DNA of 5,203 nt from an uncultured Eubacteriales bacterium (GCA_902782475.1 CACZNR010000048.1:1-5203), one strand, 5' to 3'; positions 1-5,203 are shown, numbered from the stretch's first letter. Notes: generated by a model not told the origin, from the letters alone. A program made the numbers and translations.

Positions 1-81
1 CTTTTATATGAATCGGATCATGTGCTTTATACCAATCCCCGATATGAGAACATTCAATCAAAGGAGAACCTGATCGAATGA
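1..81 (+). CDS. 3' end of an unidentified plus-strand gene (partial)
   Basis: Frame 1 is open from the window edge to a TGA at 79-81 and gives 26 residues ending in ...KENLIE. I do not recognise the family from so short a tail. Support for it being coding is indirect. A strong hairpin begins 19 bases after the stop, where a terminator would be expected, and the next gene is convergent. Frame 2 is also open for a similar distance, so the reading frame is not proven. A purine-rich AAGGAG at 61-66 is followed only by a two-codon ATG-ATA-TGA, so it does not mark a new gene. Confidence 0.45.
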   Translation, partial: LLYESDHVLYTNPRYENIQSKENLIE

Positions 82-100
82 TATGAAAGATTGGTAATAA

Positions 101-136
101 AAACGGAGAACATCCATAAAAGGGTGTTCTCCGTTT
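101..136. terminator. Intrinsic terminator, probably bidirectional, between the partial gene and mntP
   Basis: A 15-bp stem (101-115 with 122-136, one G-T wobble) encloses a 6-base loop (116-121, ATAAAA). Read on the minus strand, the stem runs directly into a T-rich tract (TTTTTATTACC), the classical Rho-independent arrangement for ending mntP, whose stop codon lies 15 bases before the hairpin. Read on the plus strand, the hairpin follows the partial gene closely but has a poorer T-tract (GTTTAAGTTT). It is therefore clearest as the mntP terminator and likely serves both convergent genes. Confidence 0.85.
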
Positions 137-151
137 AAGTTTACATTATGA

Positions 152-712
152 TCACAGGATGCCAAGGTGCTCAAGAAGTATCTTTATTCCAAGAAGTATA
201 AGGATCACGCCTCCTGTAAATTCCGCTTTTTTCTCGAACTTGTTTCCGAAAAGCTGTCCGATATATACACCAATGATGCAAAGGATAAAGGAGGCAAGTG
301 CAATGGAGAGAAAAGCAAATATCCGGTCTATGGTAAAGAATGAGAATGTGATGCCGACACTTAAGGCATCTATGCTGGTAGCGATGCCATAAGGTACCAT
401 TACCCTGAAACTGATATCAGCATTTATACTTTCGGATTCCTTATCAAAGGATTCCTTTATCATATTGCCGCCTATTATGAGCAGAAGTACAAAAGCAACC
501 CAATGATCTATGCTTGCAATGAAGGATGAAAAGGTGCTTCCAAGAAGATATCCGATGATGGCAAAAAGTGCCTGGAAAACACCAAAATATGTTCCCACGA
601 TAACAGCTTTAGAAACATTGAGTTCTTTCATGCTGAGACCCTTGCATATGGATACTGCAAAAGAATCCATAGCTAGCCCTACGGCAATGAGTAAAAGTTC
701 GATTATAGACAT
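152..712 (-). CDS. mntP: MntP-family manganese efflux pump
   Basis: This 186-residue integral membrane protein of the MntP (formerly YebN/DUF204) family is predicted to export Mn2+ across the cytoplasmic membrane. Its length matches the family (about 185-190 residues). The family's internal duplication is visible. The first half carries GLAMDSFAVSICKG (residues 12-25, Asp16) and the second half ATSIDALSVG (111-120, Asp115), each with the intramembrane Asp conserved in the family. About six hydrophobic segments are present, with a charged loop at 86-101 separating the halves. The ATG at 712 is preceded by AAAGGA (plus-strand 722-727) at 9-base spacing. It has its own promoter upstream and a terminator downstream. 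It follows the cyclophilin gene on the same strand after 69 bases, with no terminator seen between them, so readthrough from that gene is also possible. The gap is too short for a typical full yybP-ykoY Mn2+ riboswitch. Confidence 0.93.
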   Translation of the reverse strand: MSIIELLLIAVGLAMDSFAVSICKGLSMKELNVSKAVIVGTYFGVFQALFAIIGYLLGSTFSSFIASIDHWVAFVLLLIIGGNMIKESFDKESESINADISFRVMVPYGIATSIDALSVGITFSFFTIDRIFAFLSIALASFILCIIGVYIGQLFGNKFEKKAEFTGGVILILLGIKILLEHLGIL

Positions 713-742
713 ATTGATATATCCTTTATATGATCAGTTGCG

Positions 743-778
743 GAATATAATTATAAAAAATGACGGAAAAAGAATCAA
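743..778 (-). promoter_or_regulatory. Sigma-A-type promoter for mntP
   Basis: On the minus strand a TTGATT -35 box (plus 773-778) lies exactly 17 bases from a perfect TATAAT -10 box (plus 750-755). The -35 box sits just 3 bases past the cyclophilin stop codon. The predicted start near 743 would give a leader of about 30 bases containing only the ribosome binding site. A 10-bp palindrome, TATAATTATA (746-755), overlaps the -10 box. It may be simple AT-richness, but an operator there would block transcription. Confidence 0.7.
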
Positions 779-781
779 TCC

Positions 782-1354
782 TTATTTCCAGCTTACAGGG
801 AGAGGAACATCCTTCATCCTGACGGGCTCGGAAAAAACATGACCGTTGGGCTCTATCACAATGTCAGTTATAACGATAGGATCCACAGGGGCATTGATGA
901 CTACATCTGCACCGTATGGCGACACGACAGGACAAAGTTCTGCTTTTTCCCAGAGAAGGATAATATCCATTCCTTTTTCCACTTCACCGAAAGCCGGGTA
1001 GTTTCCTATTATCTTTTCGCTTGAGGACAGAGGGAAGAAGAATTCTCCTCCCGCTATGAATCCGTCATATCCTCCCATGCATATTGTTCCTGGAACAGGA
1101 AGGGGAGCAGTTTCTGACAGAGGAGAACCTGATTCGTTTGCTATAAGATATTTGGCAAGACTGTTATGAAAGGCAGTGTAGCTGGCGTCGATGACATAAC
1201 CGGGAACTATCCTTTCTATTGAGTGATCCCTGTAGACACCGTTCCTGCACAGAAAAACAAAACTGTTCACGGTGTTGGGAAAACAGTCGGGCCTCAGTCT
1301 TATAAGTATCTCTTTGTCGTCATCCAGCAGGATGTGTGCGTATGGATCTCTCAT
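782..1354 (-). CDS. Divergent cyclophilin-type peptidyl-prolyl cis-trans isomerase
   Basis: The 190-residue product matches the cyclophilin fold along its length. It has a first beta-strand HILLDDDKEILIRL (7-20), then PNTVNSFVFLCRNGVY (26-41), ERIVPGYVI (47-55), GGEFFF (102-107), and the strand/helix FGEVEKGMDII (122-132). Family members isomerise Xaa-Pro bonds. No signal peptide is seen, so it is probably cytoplasmic. Active-site conservation is partial. Arg48 (CypA Arg55) and Phe106 (Phe113) are kept, but the usual FMxQGGD reads YVIDASY (Asp56 for Gln63) and Gln111 is Glu104. It may be weak or non-catalytic. I chose the ATG at 1354 because homology starts there. The frame stays open further upstream, but antisense to trmB. 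No Shine-Dalgarno site precedes this ATG, so a TTG start a few codons upstream or leaderless initiation is possible. A perfect palindrome overlaps the start codon. Confidence 0.85.
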   Translation of the reverse strand: MRDPYAHILLDDDKEILIRLRPDCFPNTVNSFVFLCRNGVYRDHSIERIVPGYVIDASYTAFHNSLAKYLIANESGSPLSETAPLPVPGTICMGGYDGFIAGGEFFFPLSSSEKIIGNYPAFGEVEKGMDIILLWEKAELCPVVSPYGADVVINAPVDPIVITDIVIEPNGHVFSEPVRMKDVPLPVSWK

Positions 1355-1371
1355 ATACAATATTGTATATG
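1352..1371. promoter_or_regulatory. Perfect 20-bp palindrome overlapping the cyclophilin start codon (candidate operator)
   Basis: CATATACAATATTGTATATG equals its own reverse complement over all 20 bases, and the symmetry fails at the next base on each side. Its left edge is the start codon of the cyclophilin gene (CAT = ATG on the minus strand). It lies 69 bases before trmB, inside the shared divergent control region. A dyad of this size suits a dimeric repressor's binding site. The regulator is unknown, and binding is inferred only from symmetry and position. Because there is no central loop, an RNA hairpin is a less likely function. Confidence 0.5.
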
Positions 1372-1390
1372 CCAACTGCCCTGAAATAAA

Positions 1391-1419
1391 GTGAATTATT
1401 GCACTTATCAAGGTATAAT
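1391..1419 (+). promoter_or_regulatory. Promoter for trmB
   Basis: A perfect TATAAT -10 box sits at 1414-1419. At 17-base spacing the -35 position reads GTGAAT (1391-1396), a weak match (3 of 6). Transcription would start near 1426, leaving a leader of only about 14 bases that is essentially the ribosome binding site AAGGTGG (1429-1435), four bases before the ATG. An imperfect dyad AAGTG-N8-CACTT (1389-1406) overlaps the -35 region and could bind a regulator or be chance. Confidence 0.55.
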
Positions 1420-1439
1420 AATCAGGAAAAGGTGGAAAT

Positions 1440-2099
1440 ATGAGAATCAGAAAAAAACCATATGCAAAAGCAGAACTACTTGCAAGTTCAGTATATATAG
1501 ATGATCCGAGATCATACCGTGGAGAATGGAAGAGAGCTTTTCCGGAAGAGAGGCCTCTTGCCATAGAGCTTGGATGCGGAAAAGGGCACTTCATCTCTGA
1601 ACTTTCATACAGGGACAGGAGCAGGAACTTCATAGCAATAGACATCAAGGACGAGATGCTGCTTCTTGCAAAAAGAAATATCGAAAACAGATTCGGTGAT
1701 GAGGATAAGAACGTACATATCACTGTATGCAACATAGAGCGGATAGATGAGATCTTTTCCCTTGAGGACGACATAGAGACGGTATATATCAATTTCTGCA
1801 ATCCATGGCCAAAGGCAAAGCACAACAAGCACAGGCTGACACATACAAGACAGCTCATGACCTACAGAAGATTCCTCAAGCCCGGAGTAAGATTCTATTT
1901 CAAGACTGATGACCTGGATCTATACACAGCTTCAAAGGAATACTTCAGGGAAAGCGGTTTTGATATCATATTTGAAAGCGAAGATTTTTCAGTATCGGGT
2001 TTTGAGGATAACATAGTTACAGAACATGAGAAGATGTTCATGGAACATGGTGAGACCATAAAGGGTCTCATAGCCGTGTTGAAGGAAGGACAGATATGA
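1440..2099 (+). CDS. trmB: tRNA (guanine-N7-)-methyltransferase TrmB
   Basis: This 219-residue Class I SAM-dependent methyltransferase forms m7G at position 46 in the variable loop of tRNAs, in the cytoplasm. The SAM-binding loop ELGCGKGHF is at 43-51 and the acidic end of strand 2, FIAID, at 64-68. The family signature NFCNPWPKAKHNKHRLTH is at 118-135, FKTDD at 154-158, and the C-terminal family motif runs through EHEKMFMEHGETIKGL near 197-212. Length is typical of Firmicute TrmB (about 210-220). The signature has Asn121 where E. coli-type proteins have Asp (DPW), which I believe is common in Clostridia. The ATG at 1440 has AAGGTGG upstream, and homology begins at once. It is divergent from the cyclophilin gene and overlaps the next small gene by ATGA, so the two are probably co-transcribed and translationally coupled. 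Confidence 0.95.
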   Translation: MRIRKKPYAKAELLASSVYIDDPRSYRGEWKRAFPEERPLAIELGCGKGHFISELSYRDRSRNFIAIDIKDEMLLLAKRNIENRFGDEDKNVHITVCNIERIDEIFSLEDDIETVYINFCNPWPKAKHNKHRLTHTRQLMTYRRFLKPGVRFYFKTDDLDLYTASKEYFRESGFDIIFESEDFSVSGFEDNIVTEHEKMFMEHGETIKGLIAVLKEGQI

Positions 2100-2272
2100 G
2101 AGGGATACTGGGGATTTCAGAGCTCCTGCTTATAGCTCTGGTGGCAAGCGGCATAATGACGGCGGTAGGATCGGTCCTTAAGAAAAAGGCAATATGGATA
2201 CCATCACTCATAGTTCTGTCACTGGCTCTTATAGCCACAACTGTGCTCCTGCTGCTCATAGGAGCAATGTAG
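2096..2272 (+). CDS. Small two-helix membrane protein, unknown function, coupled to trmB
   Basis: A 58-residue product starts at the ATG that overlaps the trmB stop (ATGA, 2096-2099) and ends at TAG 2270-2272. A strong Shine-Dalgarno tract, AAGGAAGGA (2082-2090), sits 5 bases before the ATG inside the trmB end, which argues for genuine translation. The protein is almost entirely hydrophobic. Helix 1 spans about residues 7-28 (SELLLIALVASGIMTAVGS and neighbours), followed by a short basic turn KKK (29-31) and helix 2 at about 33-57 (IWIPSLIVLSLALIATTVLL). By the positive-inside rule the basic turn would be cytoplasmic with both ends outside, but this is inference. There is no cysteine, signal-peptidase site or known motif. 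I do not recognise the family. Coupling to a tRNA methyltransferase implies co-expression, not necessarily shared function. Confidence 0.75.
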   Translation: MRGILGISELLLIALVASGIMTAVGSVLKKKAIWIPSLIVLSLALIATTVLLLLIGAM

Positions 2273-2274
2273 CC

Positions 2275-3330
2275 TTAAAGAAAATAATAATTCGTATCCC
2301 AGTCAGGGATATATCTGTGATGCCTCATGAGTATCCTGTATCCACCGGATATGGAATCCACAAGAAGAGGCAGAGAGAAGAGATCTTCACTTCTGTGATA
2401 TGCTGATATAAGCATGGAAGGATGATCTTTTTTTATTGTCCAGGCGGCTCCTCTGATGGAGTCGGCTTCATTTCCTTCCACGTCCATCTTTATATATGAT
2501 ACATGGCTGTCGCGTACCATGCTGTCTACAGTATACATAGGTACCTTAATATTGCCTTTCTGGGAAATAGAGGAATTCCTTCCTGCCTTCTGGGCGAAGT
2601 ATGCGGAACCTTCGGCAAATCCGCTGCAGGCATTGCAGAGAGTGGTGTAAGGGATGTCCATGGTGTTGCTTACAAGTTTTCTGAAGTTTTTCCTGTCGGG
2701 CTCCATTGCAAAGATCCGTGAGTGCTCGGGCCAGAGGGAACAGAATTCCCTGATGGTATCGCCGTTGTATGCTCCGAGATCCACAAATGAAGGTCTCTCT
2801 CCCAGAGAGAATCTCTGAAATATCTCATCTTTCTCGGTAGTGGCATCCATGAGATAGGAGATCTTTCCCGTGACCCTGTAGGTGAGTATGGAAGAAAAGA
2901 CATGTCTTGAAAGATCATCATCCAGCATGCTGTATACCTTCTCAAGATCAGAACTGTGGGAGTCACAGTATGAAAGATCAAAGAGATCATCTCCGAACAG
3001 GGGGACAAAGGGTGCAAACAGTTCCTGCTCCTTGTCGATGCGAAGTATGTTTGAGATGACTTCATCAAGCTGAGTGCCAAAGGATACCAGCACGATCATC
3101 TCAGGGTCCCTGGCTCTGGCATCAGCATAGGAACAGACGGTGTATCCGTGAAAGTTTTGGTACCTAACAAAATTGTCACTGGCAAATACGCCCTTTGCAT
3201 GTATGCCAAGAGATTCAAGTACAGTAAGTATCTTGTCAGCACCATTCCCCATTCCATAAAGATATATGGGTTTACCTGTTTCTGCCAGGTGTTTCCATAG
3301 GTCATTTCTTTCGTAAAGCATGCTATCCAT
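2275..3330 (-). CDS. FkbM-family SAM-dependent methyltransferase with N-terminal Rossmann-like domain
   Basis: The 351-residue product has two parts. Residues 1-115 resemble a small nucleotide-binding Rossmann domain: IYLYGMGNGADKIL at 22-35, then GVFASDNF at 47-54 and a strand IVLVSFGT at 79-86. Residues about 180-350 form the FkbM methyltransferase core: SAM loop FVDLGAYNGDTI (182-193), acidic AMEPD (208-212), and the family hallmark YIKMDVEGNE (279-288). FkbM enzymes O-methylate sugars, polyketides or other small molecules. The substrate here is not deducible, since no glycan or biosynthetic cluster adjoins it. No signal peptide or membrane segment is seen. The first ATG (3330) has AGGA at 9-base spacing, and a second in-frame ATG at 3321 has GGAG at 9 bases, so a three-residue shorter form is equally plausible. 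It ends two bases from the convergent small gene, with no terminator visible. Confidence 0.9.
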   Translation of the reverse strand: MDSMLYERNDLWKHLAETGKPIYLYGMGNGADKILTVLESLGIHAKGVFASDNFVRYQNFHGYTVCSYADARARDPEMIVLVSFGTQLDEVISNILRIDKEQELFAPFVPLFGDDLFDLSYCDSHSSDLEKVYSMLDDDLSRHVFSSILTYRVTGKISYLMDATTEKDEIFQRFSLGERPSFVDLGAYNGDTIREFCSLWPEHSRIFAMEPDRKNFRKLVSNTMDIPYTTLCNACSGFAEGSAYFAQKAGRNSSISQKGNIKVPMYTVDSMVRDSHVSYIKMDVEGNEADSIRGAAWTIKKDHPSMLISAYHRSEDLFSLPLLVDSISGGYRILMRHHRYIPDWDTNYYFL

Positions 3331-3359
3331 CTCCGTTGATCCTGATGAATCTTATTATA
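3331..3359 (-). promoter_or_regulatory. Promoter -10 box and ribosome binding sites for the FkbM gene
   Basis: On the minus strand a perfect TATAAT (plus 3354-3359) lies 23 bases before the ATG. The -35 position at 17-base spacing is poor (ATGCCC). Two Shine-Dalgarno candidates follow. AGGA (plus 3340-3343) is correctly spaced for the ATG at 3330, and GGAG (plus 3331-3334) directly abuts that ATG but is well spaced for the ATG at 3321. The arrangement leaves the true start undecided between the two. Confidence 0.5.
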
Positions 3360-3398
3360 TATGATTTCGGGTTTCCGGGCATTCAGGCAATGAAATTT

Positions 3399-3407
3399 TG
3401 GTATACT
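3399..3407 (+). promoter_or_regulatory. Extended -10 promoter for sbcDC
   Basis: TGGTATACT is an extended -10 element (TGn followed by TATACT at 3402-3407), with five of six -10 positions matching the consensus. No good -35 box is found at 16-18 bases upstream, which is tolerated when the TGn extension is present. The start would fall near 3414, giving a leader of about 20 bases. I found no LexA/SOS-type dyad between this element and the divergent FkbM gene. Confidence 0.5.
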
Positions 3408-3423
3408 TAATGAAGAGAAATCT

Positions 3424-3429
3424 AAGGAG
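3424..3429 (+). promoter_or_regulatory. Ribosome binding site that decides the sbcD start
   Basis: AAGGAG is followed by tandem ATG codons at 3433 and 3436. Spacing is only 3 bases to the first but 6 to the second. The second also matches the usual SbcD beginning (M-R/K-F/I-L-H), so 3436 is preferred. The first would add a single Met. Confidence 0.7.
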
Positions 3430-3435
3430 AAGATG

Positions 3436-4551
3436 ATGAGATTTTTACATATTTCGGATCTGCACATAGGGAAGAGGATCCACAATATAGACCTCATAGA
3501 AGATCAGAGAGCAGTTTTGAGACAGATACCTGAGATGGTGAAAGAGTACGGGTGTGACGCTGTCCTCATAGCAGGGGATATCTACGACAGGTCCCAGCCC
3601 TCTGAAAAGGCCATAGCGCTTGTTGATGCATTTCTCAGGGACCTTTCTGCCACGGGAAAACACATATATATGATCAGCGGGAATCATGACAATCAGGCGC
3701 AGGTGTCATATCTGTCAGGGATACTGCAGAGGTCAGGGATATATACTTCCGTTCCTGTGAGCCTGAAGCCTCAGAAATATACAGAGACTGACAGCTATGG
3801 GGAGATAGATATATATCTTCTTCCGTTCCTCAGACTTTCAGCCATAAACAGACTGTTTCCGGATGATCCTTCACAGACCCTTGAGGAGGCCGTTTCCATG
3901 CTCCTTAAGTCATACGACATAGACCCGAAACGAAGGAATGTCCTTGTGTGCCATCAGTTCATAAGGGGTGCATCCAAGGGAGGATCGGAGGAAATGAGCA
4001 TAGGTGGTCTTGAAGAGATATCATCTTCGCTGCTGCAGGTCTTTGACTATGCGGCACTTGGGCATATACATGCTCCACAGAGAGCAGGCAGTGAAAGCAT
4101 ACAGTACTGCGGGTCCCTTCTGAAATATCATTTCGATGAATGTGACCAGAAAAAGGGAGCTCTCATAGTGGATGTGATGGAAAAAGGGGTCCTGGAAGTA
4201 AATAAAATTCCATTCGTTCCGCTTCACGACATGAGAAGGATAAAGGGAAGATTTTCTGACATCATGGAGCATCAGCCTTCAGAGGATTACATCGAAGTCA
4301 TACTGGAAGATGAGAACATGCTTCCTGATGCCAGGGGAGCACTTCAGACGGTATTTCCGAATCTCCTCTCACTGAGACTTGAAAGAAAAACAGCAGGGGC
4401 TGCGCCTGAGGCAGTCATGGAACCCGAGGAGGACAGCATGCTGGATCATTTCAGGAACTTTTACAGGCTTCAGCATGACGGCAGGGAAGCTTCTGAAAAA
4501 GCTGTGAAGGCTGTGACTGACATACTTCTGGAAATGGAGGAAGGACGATGA
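3436..4551 (+). CDS. sbcD: Nuclease SbcCD subunit D (Mre11-type exonuclease)
   Basis: The 371-residue product is the metallophosphoesterase nuclease subunit of SbcCD, which cleaves hairpins and processes double-strand ends in an ATP-dependent complex with SbcC. All the metal-binding motifs are visible in order: SDLHIG (7-12; Asp8, His10), AGDIYDRSQPS (46-56; Asp48), SGNHDN (81-86; Asn83, His84), CHQF (172-175; His173) and GHIHAPQ (209-215; His210, His212). The nuclease core ends at about 235, and the remaining 135 residues are the capping and SbcC-binding region, with less conserved sequence. Length is close to the family norm (about 370-400). Tandem ATGs occur. The second is chosen for ribosome-binding-site spacing and homology. 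The stop TGA overlaps the sbcC start (ATGA), so the stoichiometric partner is translationally coupled. No SOS box is seen upstream. Confidence 0.96.
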   Translation: MRFLHISDLHIGKRIHNIDLIEDQRAVLRQIPEMVKEYGCDAVLIAGDIYDRSQPSEKAIALVDAFLRDLSATGKHIYMISGNHDNQAQVSYLSGILQRSGIYTSVPVSLKPQKYTETDSYGEIDIYLLPFLRLSAINRLFPDDPSQTLEEAVSMLLKSYDIDPKRRNVLVCHQFIRGASKGGSEEMSIGGLEEISSSLLQVFDYAALGHIHAPQRAGSESIQYCGSLLKYHFDECDQKKGALIVDVMEKGVLEVNKIPFVPLHDMRRIKGRFSDIMEHQPSEDYIEVILEDENMLPDARGALQTVFPNLLSLRLERKTAGAAPEAVMEPEEDSMLDHFRNFYRLQHDGREASEKAVKAVTDILLEMEEGR

Positions 4552-5203
4552 GACCACTTTATCTTGAGATAAAAGCATTCGGACCATTCGCCGGTACGGA
4601 GAAGATAGATTTTACACGGCTCGGAGAAAGGGGCATATTCCTTGTCACGGGAGATACCGGTGCAGGAAAGACATCCATTTTCGATGCCATCACCTTTGCA
4701 CTGTACGGGAATGTCAGCGGAGGAAAGAATTACAAGGAGCCCGCGAGCTTAAGGAGCGACTATGCCCCAATGGAAGAGGATACGTATGTCCTTTTCAGGT
4801 TCGAACACCTGGGATATGAATATGAGATAAGACGCAATCCGAGATATTCCAGAAAGAGAAAACGTGGAGAAGGGATGATAGAAGAGACGCCCAAGGCCTC
4901 TCTTCTGGAAAAAAGGACTGGGGACATATGTGAAGGAAATGAAGCTGTGAACAGAAGGATAGCCGAGATCATAGGCTTGAGTGAGACTCAGTTTTCCCAG
5001 ACAGTCCTCATAGCCCAGGGCAAATTCAGAGAGATACTTACGGCAACAAGCCCTGAAAGGGAAGCAATATTCAGCAGGATCTTCGGGGCAGAGCAGTACG
5101 GGATACTGGCTGACAGGATGAAGGAGAAGACAAAGCTGCTTCGTGATGAGATGTCAGTAAAAATGCAGCAGTATCAGAACTATGCTGAAATGGCAAGGAT
5201 AGA
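4548..5203 (+). CDS. sbcC: Nuclease SbcCD subunit C (Rad50-type ATPase), 5' part only
   Basis: An open frame runs from the ATG overlapping the sbcD stop to the window end, giving 218 complete codons of a protein normally around 1000 residues. It is the N-terminal half of the SbcC ABC-type ATPase head. Residues 3-16 (PLYLEIKAFGPFAG) form the family's opening strand. The Walker A loop GDTGAGKT is at 35-42, the family element RRNPRYSRKRKRGEG at 95-109, and the Q-loop LIAQGKF at 154-160 (Gln157). From about residue 190 the sequence becomes charged and heptad-like (RMKEKTKLLRDEM), the start of the long coiled coil that leads to the zinc hook. GGAGG (4536-4540) lies 7 bases before the start. The signature motif, Walker B and zinc hook lie beyond the window. 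Its ATP-driven clamp drives the SbcD nuclease on DNA ends. Confidence 0.96.
   Translation, partial: MRPLYLEIKAFGPFAGTEKIDFTRLGERGIFLVTGDTGAGKTSIFDAITFALYGNVSGGKNYKEPASLRSDYAPMEEDTYVLFRFEHLGYEYEIRRNPRYSRKRKRGEGMIEETPKASLLEKRTGDICEGNEAVNRRIAEIIGLSETQFSQTVLIAQGKFREILTATSPEREAIFSRIFGAEQYGILADRMKEKTKLLRDEMSVKMQQYQNYAEMARI

Noticed and set aside
235..250. CGAAC-TT-GTTTC, resembling a Gram-positive SOS (LexA) box
   Set aside because: The spacing is 2 bases instead of 4, and it lies inside mntP coding sequence, not at a promoter.
839..1024. Plus-strand open frame antisense to the cyclophilin gene
   Set aside because: No ribosome binding site or recognisable protein features. It is explained as the shadow of the real gene on the other strand.
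1355..1858. Long in-frame open extension upstream of the cyclophilin ATG on the minus strand (frame open to about 1858)
   Set aside because: It lies antisense to the well-supported trmB gene, its translation has no cyclophilin or signal-peptide logic, and cyclophilin homology starts at the ATG at 1354.
2244..2266. 7-bp hairpin TGCTCCT/AGGAGCA near the end of the small gene, considered as a terminator
   Set aside because: No T-tract follows on either strand and it lies inside coding sequence.
2670..3080. Minus-strand open frame of about 136 codons inside the FkbM gene, in another frame
   Set aside because: It overlaps the FkbM core, which has clear SAM-binding motifs. The alternative frame shows no family features.
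3331..3435. Possible SOS operator or riboswitch ahead of sbcD
   Set aside because: Only 5-bp imperfect repeats are present. There is no LexA-type dyad, and the leader is about 20 bases.
3805..3820. AT-rich palindrome AGATATATATCT within sbcD
   Set aside because: It lies inside coding sequence that encodes conserved-looking strand residues (EIDIYLL). It is a by-product of ATA/TAT codons.

Overview
The window looks like ordinary chromosome from a low-to-mid GC member of the Bacillota, most likely a Clostridia/Lachnospiraceae-type anaerobe. This is inferred from strong purine-rich Shine-Dalgarno sites, heavy use of ATA (Ile) and AGA/AGG (Arg) codons, TTGATT/TATAAT-type promoters, and the clostridial flavour of TrmB, SbcD and SbcC. 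No mobile element, CRISPR array, rRNA or tRNA was seen. Every gap between genes is short (at most about 100 bases).

Layout. The first 81 bases look like the 3' end of an unidentified plus-strand gene. It faces a minus-strand pair across a strong hairpin terminator. That pair is mntP (Mn2+ efflux pump, 152-712) and a divergent cyclophilin-type peptidyl-prolyl isomerase (782-1354). mntP has its own good promoter in the 69-base gap. Divergent from the cyclophilin, and sharing an 85-base control region with it, is trmB (tRNA m7G46 methyltransferase, 1440-2099). trmB is translationally coupled by a 4-base ATGA overlap to a 58-codon gene for a two-helix membrane protein (2096-2272) of unknown role. 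Two bases further on ends a convergent minus-strand gene for an FkbM-family methyltransferase with an extra N-terminal Rossmann-like domain (2275-3330). Divergent from that is sbcD (3436-4551), overlapped by ATGA with sbcC (from 4548, cut by the window end). These two encode the SbcCD (Mre11-Rad50-type) nuclease.

How the genes relate. sbcD-sbcC is a genuine functional operon. The others are housekeeping or stand-alone genes: metal homeostasis, protein folding, tRNA modification and a SAM-dependent O-methyltransferase. No single pathway unites them. The points most worth a second look are a perfect 20-bp palindrome that begins exactly at the cyclophilin start codon, the coupled small membrane protein behind trmB, and the loss of several canonical active-site residues in the cyclophilin. 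I see no evidence for a novel defence or mobile system here.
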